Notes under the pieces: model-generated | Seen by the model: the letters and a program-made list of their open reading frames with translations, nothing else | Told to the model about the DNA's origin: nothing | Databases searched by the model: none | DNA from: Pelagibius sp. CAU 1746 | GTDB lineage: Bacteria; Pseudomonadota; Alphaproteobacteria; Kiloniellales; Kiloniellaceae | DNA length: 64,000 bases | NCBI RefSeq assembly: GCF_039839785.1 | Contig: NZ_JBDOQT010000002.1 | Coordinates: forward strand, 620,001-684,000 | Reading direction: 5' to 3' | Program-made: the position numbers and the translations under genes | Shown: positions 34,501 to 42,705 of the stretch, one piece after another | Position numbering within the stretch: the first letter of the stretch is position 1 | Layout: each line of letters begins with the position of its first letter

Positions 34501-37500
34501 TGTGAAGCTCGGAGCCGTCGATGTAGTCGCCGAAGCTCGCCGAGACCGAGACCGTGCCGGTTTCGCCAGGCGAGAACTCGCCGTCCGGATCACCGCTGTC
34601 GTTCACGTTGACCGAGACGGACAACCCCGCGCCCTCGCCGTCGGCCACCGCGTCGACGTCGACGTCGGCGCTGACCGGCGCGGACATCGCTGTGTCGCCA
34701 CTGTTGGGATCGGTCGTGGTCGCAGTGAAGGAGATATCGCCGCCCATCACCGTGACCACATCCAGGTCGCTGTCCGGCGGCGGCATCAGGGTCACCGTCA
34801 GCACGACCGTCGTCGGCTGGCCCGAGGTCGTGTAGACGCCCGTGGCCGGATCGAAGATGCCGCCGTCGTCTCCCACGACGGTGGTGAACCAGCCCTCACC
34901 GGCCCCCGGCAGGTTGCCGACCAGAACCTCGCTGACATAGTCGTCACCCGGCGCCGTCACCGTGACAGTGAAGTCGCCCTGGCCGTCTTCGGCGATGCAG
35001 AGCGCCTCGCCGCCCAGGCTCACCGACACCGCCGGCGCCCCGGCCGGGTCCAGCGTCACGCTGTCGCTGGCCTGGTCGTCTTGGGTGTTGTTGGCCGTCG
35101 TCTGCTCGACGTCGCCGGCCTCCGGGTCGGTGTTGGTATTCTGCTCGACCGCAGTCGCCTCGGCCTGCCAGGTCACTTCCTGCTCGCCCGGCAGCGGGTC
35201 GTCGGCCAACACCTGCAGCACCGCCTGGAAGTTCGGGTCCGTCGTGGTCCAGGAAACCTCGTCACCGACCTGCGTTCCGCCGTCGGTATCGGTCACCGTG
35301 AAGCCCAGAGGTACCGTCACCGTCACCGTGTGCAGTTCCGAACCGTCGGCGGAATCTCCGAAGGCCGCATCCACCGTCACCGTACCGGCTTCGCCCGGCG
35401 CGAAGGATTCATCTCCGCTGGCGCTCACCGCATCCACCGTCACATCGACGGGATCGGCGACCGCATCGACGTAGACCGTGCCGGTGGCGCTGGCCGAGCC
35501 GGTCGCCGCCGGCGTCGTAGTGTCTTTGGCGGTCACCGTGATCTCGATGTCCGCCAGATCCAGGTCGCTGTCGGCAACCGGCGCGTCCAACGTGAAGGAG
35601 CTGGAGAAGTCCTGCACGTCCTGGGCATCGGCAAAGGTGATGATGATGGTGGTCACGCCGCCGGGCGTCGCCACCACCGCGCTGCCGAGCAGCGGCGGCC
35701 CCGCGAGGTCCGCGTTGATCTGCGCGATGTCGACGTCGCCCGGCGCGATCCCCGGCAGGGCGATCTCGACCGAGGCCAGCTCGTCCGTCGGATTCCCGGC
35801 CGCCGCCGAGAAACCGATGAGATTGTCTTCGGAGTCTTCCAGGATGGTGGCGATCCCCGCCTGCGCAGCCAGCAGGACCACGCCGTCCGGAACCCCGAAG
35901 GCCGCCGTAGGCGCCACTTCACCGGCGGTGACCATGACGGAGAAATCGGTATCCAGGGTCAGACTGTTGTCGCCGGTCTGTGCCTCCCCCCCGCTGGGCG
36001 AGAACTCCGCGGTCGTCACGTAGATCGTGCCGGTCACCTCGCCGTCGAGACCGGCCGGCACTTCGACCTGTAGCGATGCCACGGCGTCCGCGTAGTCCGC
36101 CGGATCGGCGACACGCAGCGTGAAGCTGCCGCCGCCGTTGTTGACGATCGAGGCTCCGGCCGGCGCCCCGGCCCCGAGCGCCAGAATACCCGCCGAGAGA
36201 ACCACCGTGACGTTGGTGATCGCCTCCGATCCGTCGCCGTCCGGGCCCGAGGCGTCGAAGCCCGTGTCGATGATGCTGAGCGACAGATCGAGGGGAATTT
36301 CCTGCGCCGTGGCGGCTTCATCCACGGTCGCCGAGGAGCCCTGGCTGGCGATCGCCGCCTCGTCCAAGACCGCGTCCAGGACCAGGGTTCCCGAGACGCT
36401 GGAGCTGCCCATCTTAGTCGGATCCAGCAGGTCCTGGGCCGTCGCCGTGATCTTGATGCCCGGCAAGTCCGCGTCGCTGCCCGCCTCCGGCGCATCGAGC
36501 GTGAAGGAACTGGCGAAGACCTGGACGTCCTGGGTGATGTCGAAAGTAATGACGATGCGCGTGATGCCGCCGTCCGTCGTCACCTCGACGGTGCCCAGCG
36601 GCGGGTCGCCGTCCAGGTCGGCAATGATGCTGGATATGTCGAGGTCTTCCGGCGCGAAGCCCGGCAGCTCCAGGACGATGGACGTCAGCTCGTTCTCGAT
36701 GTTGCCTGCGGTCGCCGCGAAGATCGCCAGGTTGTCGACCGAGTCCTCCTTGATCGCGGCGATGAGCCCCGCCCCGCCGGTGGCGGCGCCCGGCAGGCCG
36801 AAGGCGGCGCTGGGCGCCACGGGACTTTCCGGCGTGAAGAAAACGACGAACTGCGGAAAGTCCGGAAACTCGAGCGTCGGCGCGGCCACTTCGCCGATCA
36901 CGCCCTGCGGCGTGAGGCCGAGGAAACCGAAGGCCTGGCCCAGCCAGGGCGGCAGGCGGAACTCGGCGCCGCCGCCCAGCGCCTGAGGGCCGACCGCAGT
37001 CTCGATCGGCACCTGTTCCAGCAGCGCCTCCAGGATGTCCTGGGGCAGTTCCTCGGGGAGGTTGCCTTCCTGATCGTTGGGATTGGGTTGGGTCGGCGGT
37101 GTGGGCGGCGAGTCGTCGTCGTTGCGGTCGAGCTGGCGCTGGATGCCGATGGCATTGCCCAGGTCGCGGCCGAAAACGTTGTTGATGACTTGGCTGCTGG
37201 CCACCGCCGGCGAACCGGGCAAGGCGTTGGAGCTGGCCACCTGCAGGAAATGGTTGGCCTGGGTGAACTGGGCGATGCCGCCGCCGTTGCTGAAGATGAA
37301 ACTACCGGTCTCGCCGGTGTCCGGATTGACCAGGTTGACGATCCGGGTGTTGCCGCCCAGGGTCGCGATCTGCACGCCGACGGTGGTGCCGCGGATGCCG
37401 ATTGTGCCGACCGGCGTTTCCACGTCCATACCGCCGCTGGGCGCGACCTGGCCGGTGACGAAGACGAAGGTCCCCTGGATCAGGGACACCCCCATGGAGT

Positions 37501-38044
37501 TGTCGCTGCCCGCCGGATTGTAGATCAGTTCGTCGATGACCATCCGTGCGTTGGATGACAGGGAGAACACCGTGTCGTCCACGAAGACGATGCCCAGTTC
37601 CGAGCCGACGCCGGTGGAAACGATGTCGCCCTGGAAAATCGGGTCGCCTTCCTGCAGGTCGGCGCGCGAGCCGTCGCTGTGCTGCACCCGGGCAACGCCG
37701 CCCAGATCGCTGACCTCGCCGATGGGCGCGCCGAGTTCCACCGCGGCGCCGGCCTGGGCGAAGGCAACGGGGAACTCCGGACCGGCAAGCGCTTCGACCG
37801 TCGCATAGTGCAGCTGTGCGCCGTCGGCGGTTTCCAGCAGCGGCGGCTGCACCTGGGCGAAGTAGTCCTGCAACAGCAGTTCCCCGCCGTCCGGCCCGCG
37901 CAGCAGGAGATCGTCGTCCAAGCGGACGAAATCGGCGGAAAAGAGGAAGTCCGCATCGACCTGGACCGCTGCCTGGTCCGAGATATCGATGACGTGATGG
38001 TTTTCGGAGGCAAAATCGCCGACGGCCGTGGTCTCGCTGACCAT
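31535..38044 (-). CDS. Giant FecR/RTX repeat adhesin, probable type I secretion substrate
   Basis: A 2169-residue acidic protein. Residues 1-110 form an N-terminal module without a Sec signal. A FecR domain is at about 115-225 (GDIVSTGVGSELGIVFVDD, METPVGTIGIRGT-like). A Pro-rich linker follows (DDDSPPTPPTQPNPND). The long middle consists of repeated Ig-like units, including two copies of ITFxxxQDVQxFxSSFTLDAP and two of DGSELHTVxVxxPxGFTV. A possible lamin-tail-like unit (VGINEIGLG, NYIEIRN) is next. About 275 C-terminal residues carry RTX calcium repeats (GGSGDDILISG, GQGGDDTIAGQEGDDLLVGGDGADAYLF). The ATG at 38044 has AGGGAGTGGGGTGA upstream, and the TTG-initiated extension to 38191 is rejected. 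No LapG-type TAAG motif precedes the FecR domain. Transporter genes are not in the window. Confidence 0.88.
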   Translation of the reverse strand: MVSETTAVGDFASENHHVIDISDQAAVQVDADFLFSADFVRLDDDLLLRGPDGGELLLQDYFAQVQPPLLETADGAQLHYATVEALAGPEFPVAFAQAGAAVELGAPIGEVSDLGGVARVQHSDGSRADLQEGDPIFQGDIVSTGVGSELGIVFVDDTVFSLSSNARMVIDELIYNPAGSDNSMGVSLIQGTFVFVTGQVAPSGGMDVETPVGTIGIRGTTVGVQIATLGGNTRIVNLVNPDTGETGSFIFSNGGGIAQFTQANHFLQVASSNALPGSPAVASSQVINNVFGRDLGNAIGIQRQLDRNDDDSPPTPPTQPNPNDQEGNLPEELPQDILEALLEQVPIETAVGPQALGGGAEFRLPPWLGQAFGFLGLTPQGVIGEVAAPTLEFPDFPQFVVFFTPESPVAPSAAFGLPGAATGGAGLIAAIKEDSVDNLAIFAATAGNIENELTSIVLELPGFAPEDLDISSIIADLDGDPPLGTVEVTTDGGITRIVITFDITQDVQVFASSFTLDAPEAGSDADLPGIKITATAQDLLDPTKMGSSSVSGTLVLDAVLDEAAIASQGSSATVDEAATAQEIPLDLSLSIIDTGFDASGPDGDGSEAITNVTVVLSAGILALGAGAPAGASIVNNGGGSFTLRVADPADYADAVASLQVEVPAGLDGEVTGTIYVTTAEFSPSGGEAQTGDNSLTLDTDFSVMVTAGEVAPTAAFGVPDGVVLLAAQAGIATILEDSEDNLIGFSAAAGNPTDELASVEIALPGIAPGDVDIAQINADLAGPPLLGSAVVATPGGVTTIIITFADAQDVQDFSSSFTLDAPVADSDLDLADIEITVTAKDTTTPAATGSASATGTVYVDAVADPVDVTVDAVSASGDESFAPGEAGTVTVDAAFGDSADGSELHTVTVTVPLGFTVTDTDGGTQVGDEVSWTTTDPNFQAVLQVLADDPLPGEQEVTWQAEATAVEQNTNTDPEAGDVEQTTANNTQDDQASDSVTLDPAGAPAVSVSLGGEALCIAEDGQGDFTVTVTAPGDDYVSEVLVGNLPGAGEGWFTTVVGDDGGIFDPATGVYTTSGQPTTVVLTVTLMPPPDSDLDVVTVMGGDISFTATTTDPNSGDTAMSAPVSADVDVDAVADGEGAGLSVSVNVNDSGDPDGEFSPGETGTVSVSASFGDYIDGSELHTVVVDIPDGFTVVEPLPALAGVTVSVNGDGDVEFLVSDGVSGFTDYTFEVTASDGVADGEVYPFSATATALEEPVDEDCEAGNNEATSEASADANTGAAGAPTVALAVPGDDGSLKEDTTGDVQITADVTTPGDTLSQVVVTAPEGWVLSASAGGQIAAVEGDGTTTLTLTLVGGVTNFSALIQATPPEDSDVDGSFTVEATAVDGSDSAVNDDDFDVPVDAVADGGALVTTGGYGVSTNGSLVDLALLLGLQDGNPDNPDGDLFNAGGFDDDGSEAVTTIQVTLSGSPAIASDDDADLVYDTGFGGDVTHVNGSLVWTFTGTEAELQDLVASLQLDPADDYTGTLTVEVAVTTEEAALESGSPAPGGDGSNGDSGVEADDGDNAVTETFSFEVQAEVFLAGAVGINEIGLGVGTSVEKHGDIIETVNTGQNYIEIRNIVDHAVSTSEVKSLMIQIIGADGHLVTIDLSTATGGSINIPPLGFLTIFEDGTWATSTPGGEIQQTGTYEVPGEYTEPGSVWGFGEDTSDMLGVYLVQDSGSVDMFLANGADGELFGGTGGNWVGSGSATANAAALLGALIDLETYSGLVGDQDALLAALDRSDIVLDDAPAVDDEGTHVFARVFADEETAGDSPGDAFTADTNTSADWTTSNEPTSFDTALNNDDLAAIDDFNPQDSSDDLNPAQGAGTNEEDAGQTVLYADVDGDSLQGGRGQDFLFGNTAANLLQGGDHNDFLFGDQGDDSLDGGGGADFLVDVDGADLLIGGSGDDILISGQEHLPGAVVLASAAGDLLIGDEVAEAGGSFGEDVILGGGGGNLVFGDTLLVEAEYEGSLFDLAVLVFNDVEGPALRAALGGLGESDWIESGSGNDSVMGQGGDDTIAGQEGDDLLVGGDGADAYLFSLAANEGSDEILDFSVNEGDLLSFTDVSDVDGPLGIDIEDAVASFTDNGGGAGIDELVLESGTVVLIHDVDSALSSIADVTANSLVNGG

Positions 38045-38580
38045 TTCACCCCACTCCCTGTGTGGACATGACCCGAGGTCGGCCGTTTGTGCGTTGAGCA
38101 AAAACCCGGATAAAAAAACCAAGCAAACACTAACGAAAATCCGGATATCTATCGGCCACCCTGGAAAAAAGCTAACAGCATCCGGAGGCAACTGAGAACA
38201 AAAAAGAGAATATTTTGTGGCAAAATAGTGTAGTTAGTGTTGATTTTTACTTACTATCTCCAATAGCAGCTCACCTTTTTAAATAATACTCATTGAGTAT
38301 ATATAGTTTATTAACAAATATTACTATCATTAACCATAGAATTTCCTACAACCTCTCGACGCACCTATGTAAAGATTGCAAATACGGCAGATGACTCTCT
38401 TGAGATTTTGCCTGTCGATCACCTTGAGATCACAGTATTTATGAAAATCATCCCATTCCTTCATGACTAAATGACGGTCGGTTTGGCCCTTGGGACTTGA
38501 GGGGCTTTCCGCGAAGGCCGGAGGGGGCCGCCGTGGTTTGACGGTCAAGTCGTGGAGTGACCTCCGGACTTCTAAGGCGC
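38045..38580. other. AT-rich intergenic region upstream of the adhesin
   Basis: There is no convincing gene here. About 38190-38360 is strikingly AT-rich against the GC-rich surroundings and contains ATACTC-ATT-GAGTAT (38286-38300), a 6-bp inverted repeat. It is the likely adhesin promoter and a target for a nucleoid protein such as GapR, which prefers AT-rich DNA. A 72-codon open stretch on the minus strand (38330-38548) shows no domain or ribosome-binding site. Confidence 0.55.
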
Positions 38581-38599
38581 TGTCAATTTTCGAGTGATG

Positions 38600-38790
38600 A
38601 GGGGGAGAGAAGGGCCGGGCGAGCCGTGCCGGCTGGAAAAGCCGGCTACCCAGCCGTGGCCGCGGCGGCAGATGGAGGTGCGCGGGGAAGCATGCGCGCC
38701 TGCCTAGGTCCCCTACAAAGGGGAGGCTGCGACCGGTCGCCCGTGCGGCGCCGGCCGAGCGCCGCGGCGGGAGGCATACCCGCCGCGGAC
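38600..38790. ncRNA. Candidate structured RNA or mobile-element remnant
   Basis: Several perfect hairpins are packed into 190 bases: GCCGGCT-GGAAA-AGCCGGC (38628-38646), TCCCC-TACAAA-GGGGA (38709-38724), and a 10-bp stem CCGCGGCGGG with a seven-base loop (38762-38788). GGCGC/GCGCC pairing lies in between. It lies between the PMM/PGM gene and the adhesin promoter. It matches no RNA family I know. Either strand is possible, and an insertion-sequence end near 38578 is an alternative. Confidence 0.35.
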
Positions 38791-38875
38791 CATCGCGGTT
38801 ATGGGATTTGAGGAGGGAAGCGGAGGGCGATGCGAGAAGCGCAGGCGGCCCTGCGGCCAGGCACGGCTCCGGGCC

Positions 38876-40303
38876 TTATGCGAAGGACTCCGGGGGGACT
38901 TCGCCGAGGGTCAGGCCGCTCGCCGCGAGCTCGCCGCGGGCCCGGTCGAGAAGAGCCTGCAGTTGGTCCGGGCTCGCCGCCTCGCAGCGCAGCACCAGAA
39001 TGTCCTGGGTGTTGGAGGCCCGCAGCAGCCACCATCCCCCACCTTCCTGAACCCGCAGGCCGTCGATCGTCGTCATATCGGCGCCCCGCGCCACCTGGCG
39101 CGCCTTCACCTCCTCGATGACCGGAGCCTTGCGCTCCTCCGGGCAGGGCACCCGGATTTCCGGCGTGTTGAACAGGCGCGGCAGCGAGTCCCGGAAGCCG
39201 GCAAGGTCTTCACCGGAAGTCTGCAGCACCGAAAGCACCCGCAGAGCGGCGTAGATCGCGTCGTCATAGCCGTAGTAGCCGTCGGCGATGAACAGATGGG
39301 CGCTCATCTCACCGGCCAGCGGCGCGCCGAGCTCCTTCATACGGGTCTTGATCAGCGAATGCCCGGTCTTCCACATGACCGGCTGGCCACCGGCCGCCGC
39401 GATGCCGTCGAAAAGAGCCTGACTGCACTTCACGTCGCCGACGATCGGCGCGCCGGGATGGCGCCGCAGCACATCGCGCGCCAGCAGCAGCAGTATCTGG
39501 TCGCCCCATAAGATCCGCGCCTTTGAATCGACGAAGCCCACCCGGTCTCCATCGCCGTCGAAGGCGATGCCGAGGTCGCAGCCCTCCGCCAAGACCGTTT
39601 GCTGTAGTTGCTTCAAATTCTCCGGCACGGTGGGGTCGGGGTGATGGTTCGGGAAGTCGCCGTCGATGGTCTCATTCAACAGGATGTGCTCGCCCGGCAA
39701 GCGGGCCGCTACGGCGGCCATCACATCCCCCATCGCGCCATTGCCCGCGTCCCAGGCGACCTTCATGGAGCGCGTGGCGGTGATCGCCGAAAGCACGCGG
39801 TCGACATAGGCCTCGAAGACCGAGACCGTCCTGGCGGCCCCGCTGCCTCGAAGGTAGTCCGCGGCCGCCGCGACCCTGCCGAGAGACTGGATATCGTCGC
39901 CGAAGAACGACGCCTTGCCCAACATCAGCTTCAGGCCGTTGTATTCCGGAGGATTGTGGGAGCCCGTCACCATGACGGCGCCATCCACGTCCAAGGTATG
40001 AGCGGCGAAATACAGCATCGGGGTGGGCCCGCGGCCGATATCGACGGCGTCGATGCCGCTGTCGAGCAGGCCGGCGATGAATGCCTGCGCCAGCGCCGGC
40101 GAGGAGTGGCGCCCGTCGCGCCCGACCGCGACGGACTTGCCGCCTCGCCGCCTCGCCAGGCTGCCGAAGGCCCGCCCCAGAACCTCGGCGTCGGCAACGG
40201 AAAAGGTCTGCCCGACGATACCCCTGATATCGTACTCCCGCAGCAAGGAGGGAGCGAAGCTGTGCGGTGCGTCCGCAGGCGCTGCATTGCCGGCATTCGT
40301 CAT
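38876..40303 (-). CDS. manB: Phosphomannomutase/phosphoglucomutase
   Basis: A 475-residue alpha-D-phosphohexomutase of the AlgC/ManB type. The order of sites is complete: substrate-entry LLREYDIRGIVG, the phosphoserine loop VMVTGSHNPPEYNG with the catalytic Ser, the Mg loop IAFDGDGDRVGFVD, the sugar-recognition loop GEMSAHLFI, and the C-terminal phosphate-binding segment LLRASNTQDILVLRCEA. It interconverts mannose 6- and 1-phosphate, and possibly glucose phosphates, feeding ManC and GDP-mannose in this cluster. It is the last gene of the minus-strand polysaccharide cluster, 36 bases after the epimerase gene. Confidence 0.94.
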   Translation of the reverse strand: MTNAGNAAPADAPHSFAPSLLREYDIRGIVGQTFSVADAEVLGRAFGSLARRRGGKSVAVGRDGRHSSPALAQAFIAGLLDSGIDAVDIGRGPTPMLYFAAHTLDVDGAVMVTGSHNPPEYNGLKLMLGKASFFGDDIQSLGRVAAAADYLRGSGAARTVSVFEAYVDRVLSAITATRSMKVAWDAGNGAMGDVMAAVAARLPGEHILLNETIDGDFPNHHPDPTVPENLKQLQQTVLAEGCDLGIAFDGDGDRVGFVDSKARILWGDQILLLLARDVLRRHPGAPIVGDVKCSQALFDGIAAAGGQPVMWKTGHSLIKTRMKELGAPLAGEMSAHLFIADGYYGYDDAIYAALRVLSVLQTSGEDLAGFRDSLPRLFNTPEIRVPCPEERKAPVIEEVKARQVARGADMTTIDGLRVQEGGGWWLLRASNTQDILVLRCEAASPDQLQALLDRARGELAASGLTLGEVPPESFA

Positions 40304-40339
40304 TCTGCGTTCACCATCCCGATAGTTTCCATATACCGC

Positions 40340-41293
40340 TCAAACCCGGTCGAGCGAGCGGACCCAGCGGGCCACCCGAGCGAGTCCATCGGCCAAGCCG
40401 GTCTCCGCCTGGAAGCCGATGGACCGCGCCTTCAACGGAGAAGCGACCAGGTGCCGTGGGTCGCCTTCCCGCCTCTGTCCATTGAAGGTGACTGCCGCAT
40501 CGGCGCCCAAAGCGGCAATAATCGATTCAGCCAGCCTCGCGACCGTCGTGCCGACGCCGCTTCCTCCGTTGAATACCGAATGCCCCCCCGGCGCCTGACC
40601 GTAAGCTTGCAGCGCCAAGGCGACCGCATCGTCTATGAACAGGAAATCCCGCGTCTCGGCGCCGTCGCCGAAAAGCTCGATACGGGATTCGCCTCCGTGG
40701 ATCCGCCTGAACAGATCCCAGACGATCTGCTTGCGCAGGCCCGGCCCGTAGAGGGAAAAGTAGCGGATTGCAATGGTCCGCAGTCCATGGGCGTCGCTCG
40801 CCCGGCGGCAGGCCTCCTCCGCCAAGCACTTATGGCGGCCATAGGTCGAGGTCGGATGTGCCGGCGAGGTTTCTTCGAGCCGCCTGGCACCGGCGTCGCC
40901 ATAGACCGCCGCACTTGACGCCAGGATCAGCGACGCCTGGGGCGCGGAGTCACGGAGGGCTTCGCAGAGCAGTTCCGTCGTTTGCACCGTGTCGGCGAAA
41001 CAACCGGAGGGATCTTCCTCCACCTGCCTGACCGTTCCGGCGCCCGCGGCGTGAAGGACCAGCGCCGGCGGACCGTAGCAGCCAAAGGCCTGCGAGATGC
41101 TGGCCTCGCAGACTCCGCCGCCCAACCATGCCGTATCGGGTGACTGTGTTTCGGCAGGGCAAGTCGCGGCACTCCGCGCCATACCCACGACTCTCCAGCC
41201 CCGCGCCCCCAAGCTCCGAGCGACCTGCGAGCCCAGGAACCCCTTGGCACCCGTTACCCAGGCGACCTTACCCTCGGTTTCCATCTCCGTCAC
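40340..41293 (-). CDS. NAD-dependent nucleotide-sugar epimerase/dehydratase
   Basis: A 317-residue extended SDR. The cofactor motif TGAKGFLGSQVA lies at about residue 14, and the active site has SSAAVYGD and YGRHK (YxxxK). IRYFSLYGPG and RDFLFIDDAVALALQA are typical of GalE-like epimerases and related dehydratases. It probably supplies a modified nucleotide sugar for the exported polysaccharide. The precise reaction (4-epimerisation, reduction or decarboxylation) is not settled. It overlaps the preceding methyltransferase stop by four bases (ATGA), so the two are translationally coupled. Confidence 0.87.
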   Translation of the reverse strand: MTEMETEGKVAWVTGAKGFLGSQVARSLGARGWRVVGMARSAATCPAETQSPDTAWLGGGVCEASISQAFGCYGPPALVLHAAGAGTVRQVEEDPSGCFADTVQTTELLCEALRDSAPQASLILASSAAVYGDAGARRLEETSPAHPTSTYGRHKCLAEEACRRASDAHGLRTIAIRYFSLYGPGLRKQIVWDLFRRIHGGESRIELFGDGAETRDFLFIDDAVALALQAYGQAPGGHSVFNGGSGVGTTVARLAESIIAALGADAAVTFNGQRREGDPRHLVASPLKARSIGFQAETGLADGLARVARWVRSLDRV

Positions 41294-42123
41294 CGACCGC
41301 CGGAGCCTCTCGGCTTATGCCCCACAAAGGTGTAGGGCCGCCCGGGTGCATCGCTTCGACTGCCCAACCAGGCAACGAGCCAATCGGGAACAAGCGAGGG
41401 AAAAGGGAAGCGGAAACGGGAGGCGATACCGCCCTTGATCTCGTGGCGCGTGCGCGGGGAGGTGTTGATCTCGCTGGCGAGCGGGTTCAGGCACTTATCC
41501 AGGACGATACCCGCCGTGGCGATGGCGTCCCGGTACTCGTCCAGAGTAAAGGCGTTTTCGCCGCCATAGAGATGATGCAGCGGATGAGACTTCAGAAAAG
41601 CATCCAAATCCTCCCGCTTCGAGAGCACATGCTCGCGTGTCGCGATGAAAAGACCATCGGGCTTGAGGACTCTCCCGATCTCGACAAGCATCTGATTGAG
41701 ATCGGCGGCGTGATGCAGGGCCTGACGGCAGTGGACGGCGTCGAAAGACGCATCCGCGAAGGGCAGGCTTTCTCCCCACTCCGTCACGATCTCCACGGAA
41801 AGCTCCGCCTCGGCCATAAGAGCGCTTATGGCCCCGGCACCGACGAGGTCGCTCGGATCCGGCTCCAGCGCCGTCACTTCCCAGCCGTCCTTCGCCAAGG
41901 CATAGGCGGCGATGCCACGCCCGGCGCCGAGATCGAGGGCGCGGCGGCCTCGTGCCTCCCCCAGTTCCGCTCGGATCGCCGCCCATTCGACACTTTCCCG
42001 GAACCGCTCCGCCGCCTTCAGCAGGGGATCGTCATAGTAGCAGTCCCGGACAAGCTGCTGCTTGTCCGGCTGATGGCGCAGCCAGGAGACGGCACCTTCC
42101 CAGTTCATCGGGTAGTCCGTCAC
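41290..42123 (-). CDS. Class I SAM-dependent methyltransferase (polysaccharide cluster)
   Basis: A 277-residue methyltransferase of the type-11 (UbiE-like) group. Motif I is in RALDLGAGRGIAAYALA, the acidic ribose-binding residue in VTALEPDPSDL, and SFDAVHCRQALHHAADLNQMLVEIGRVLKPDGLFIATRE covers the middle motifs. The C-terminal region is unique. In this cluster it probably O-methylates a sugar or processes an activated precursor. It overlaps both neighbours: its ATG shares bases with the acyltransferase stop (42120-42123), and its stop overlaps the epimerase start. Confidence 0.85.
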   Translation of the reverse strand: MTDYPMNWEGAVSWLRHQPDKQQLVRDCYYDDPLLKAAERFRESVEWAAIRAELGEARGRRALDLGAGRGIAAYALAKDGWEVTALEPDPSDLVGAGAISALMAEAELSVEIVTEWGESLPFADASFDAVHCRQALHHAADLNQMLVEIGRVLKPDGLFIATREHVLSKREDLDAFLKSHPLHHLYGGENAFTLDEYRDAIATAGIVLDKCLNPLASEINTSPRTRHEIKGGIASRFRFPFPSLVPDWLVAWLGSRSDAPGRPYTFVGHKPRGSGGR

Positions 42124-42704
42124 GATTGTTCCAACTTGCGAATCTCCCGGGCCGGGTTCCCTGCGACAAGAGTGAAGGCCGGCACATCCTTGGTCACGAC
42201 GCTGCCCGCCGCGACGACGGCGCCTTTACCAATCGAGACCCCTCTGTTAATCACGCAGTTGCATCCGATCCAGACATCATCCTCGATCCGGACAGGCCGA
42301 TCGCCCAGGTCGATCTCCACGGGGTGGCCTTTCGAGATGATATCTTTGAAGTGCTGGTGACGTAGCGCCGCATCGAAAGGATGGGTCAAGTTATCCATAA
42401 TCGTTACGTTGTGGGCTATCAAGACCCGGTCACCGATCACGACCTCCGCACCGGACCATACCTTCGAGTTCTCTCCGAGATAGCAATAGGCCCCCATCCG
42501 GATTGAGCCGCCGTGCGCAAACAACAGCAGCTCCCCACGAACTTGCGAATGCGGTCCCACCTGAATCGAATCCGCCGGGCGATTATGGAGAATCAGCCTG
42601 GCGGTATCGAAAATGCGCGCGGTCGGATCAACCTGGCCAACAGCCGCACCGAAGCTGCGCCGTCCGAACAGCCGGCGCGAAAGATAGCGAAGCAAAGAGA
42701 GCAA
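42120..42704 (-). CDS. WbbJ-type hexapeptide-repeat acyltransferase
   Basis: A left-handed beta-helix acyltransferase of about 194 residues. Hexapeptide repeats run from IQVGPHSQVRGELLLFAHGG to VRIEDDVWIGCNCVINRGVSIGKGAVVAAGSVVTKDVPAFTLVAGNPAREI, the standard maltose/chloramphenicol O-acetyltransferase ending. The likely catalytic His is in IAHNVTIMDNLTHP. It would acetylate a glycan residue using acetyl-CoA. The start is uncertain: no ATG suits, and a TTG at 42704 just past the upstream stop is proposed. The same frame continues to 42872 inside the neighbouring gene but overlaps it by 170 bases, which is unlikely. Confidence 0.83.
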   Translation of the reverse strand: MLSLLRYLSRRLFGRRSFGAAVGQVDPTARIFDTARLILHNRPADSIQVGPHSQVRGELLLFAHGGSIRMGAYCYLGENSKVWSGAEVVIGDRVLIAHNVTIMDNLTHPFDAALRHQHFKDIISKGHPVEIDLGDRPVRIEDDVWIGCNCVINRGVSIGKGAVVAAGSVVTKDVPAFTLVAGNPAREIRKLEQS

Positions 42705-42705
42705 G

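Noticed and set aside
31601-36073. A 1490-codon open frame on the plus strand opposite the adhesin
   Set aside because: It is antisense to the well-supported FecR/RTX gene. Its protein is a Val/Asp/Gly/Arg-rich low-complexity chain without domains, the usual mirror of a GC-rich repetitive gene.
38044-38191. N-terminal extension of the adhesin with a hydrophobic, signal-like stretch
   Set aside because: It would need a TTG start without a ribosome-binding site and derives from the AT-rich promoter DNA. The ATG at 38044 has a strong ribosome-binding site, and T1SS substrates need no Sec signal.
38330-38548. A 72-residue minus-strand frame with a CxxC (ICRICNLY)
   Set aside because: There is no ribosome-binding site and no family resemblance, and it crosses the AT-rich boundary. 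It is left unannotated, though a short remnant gene cannot be excluded.
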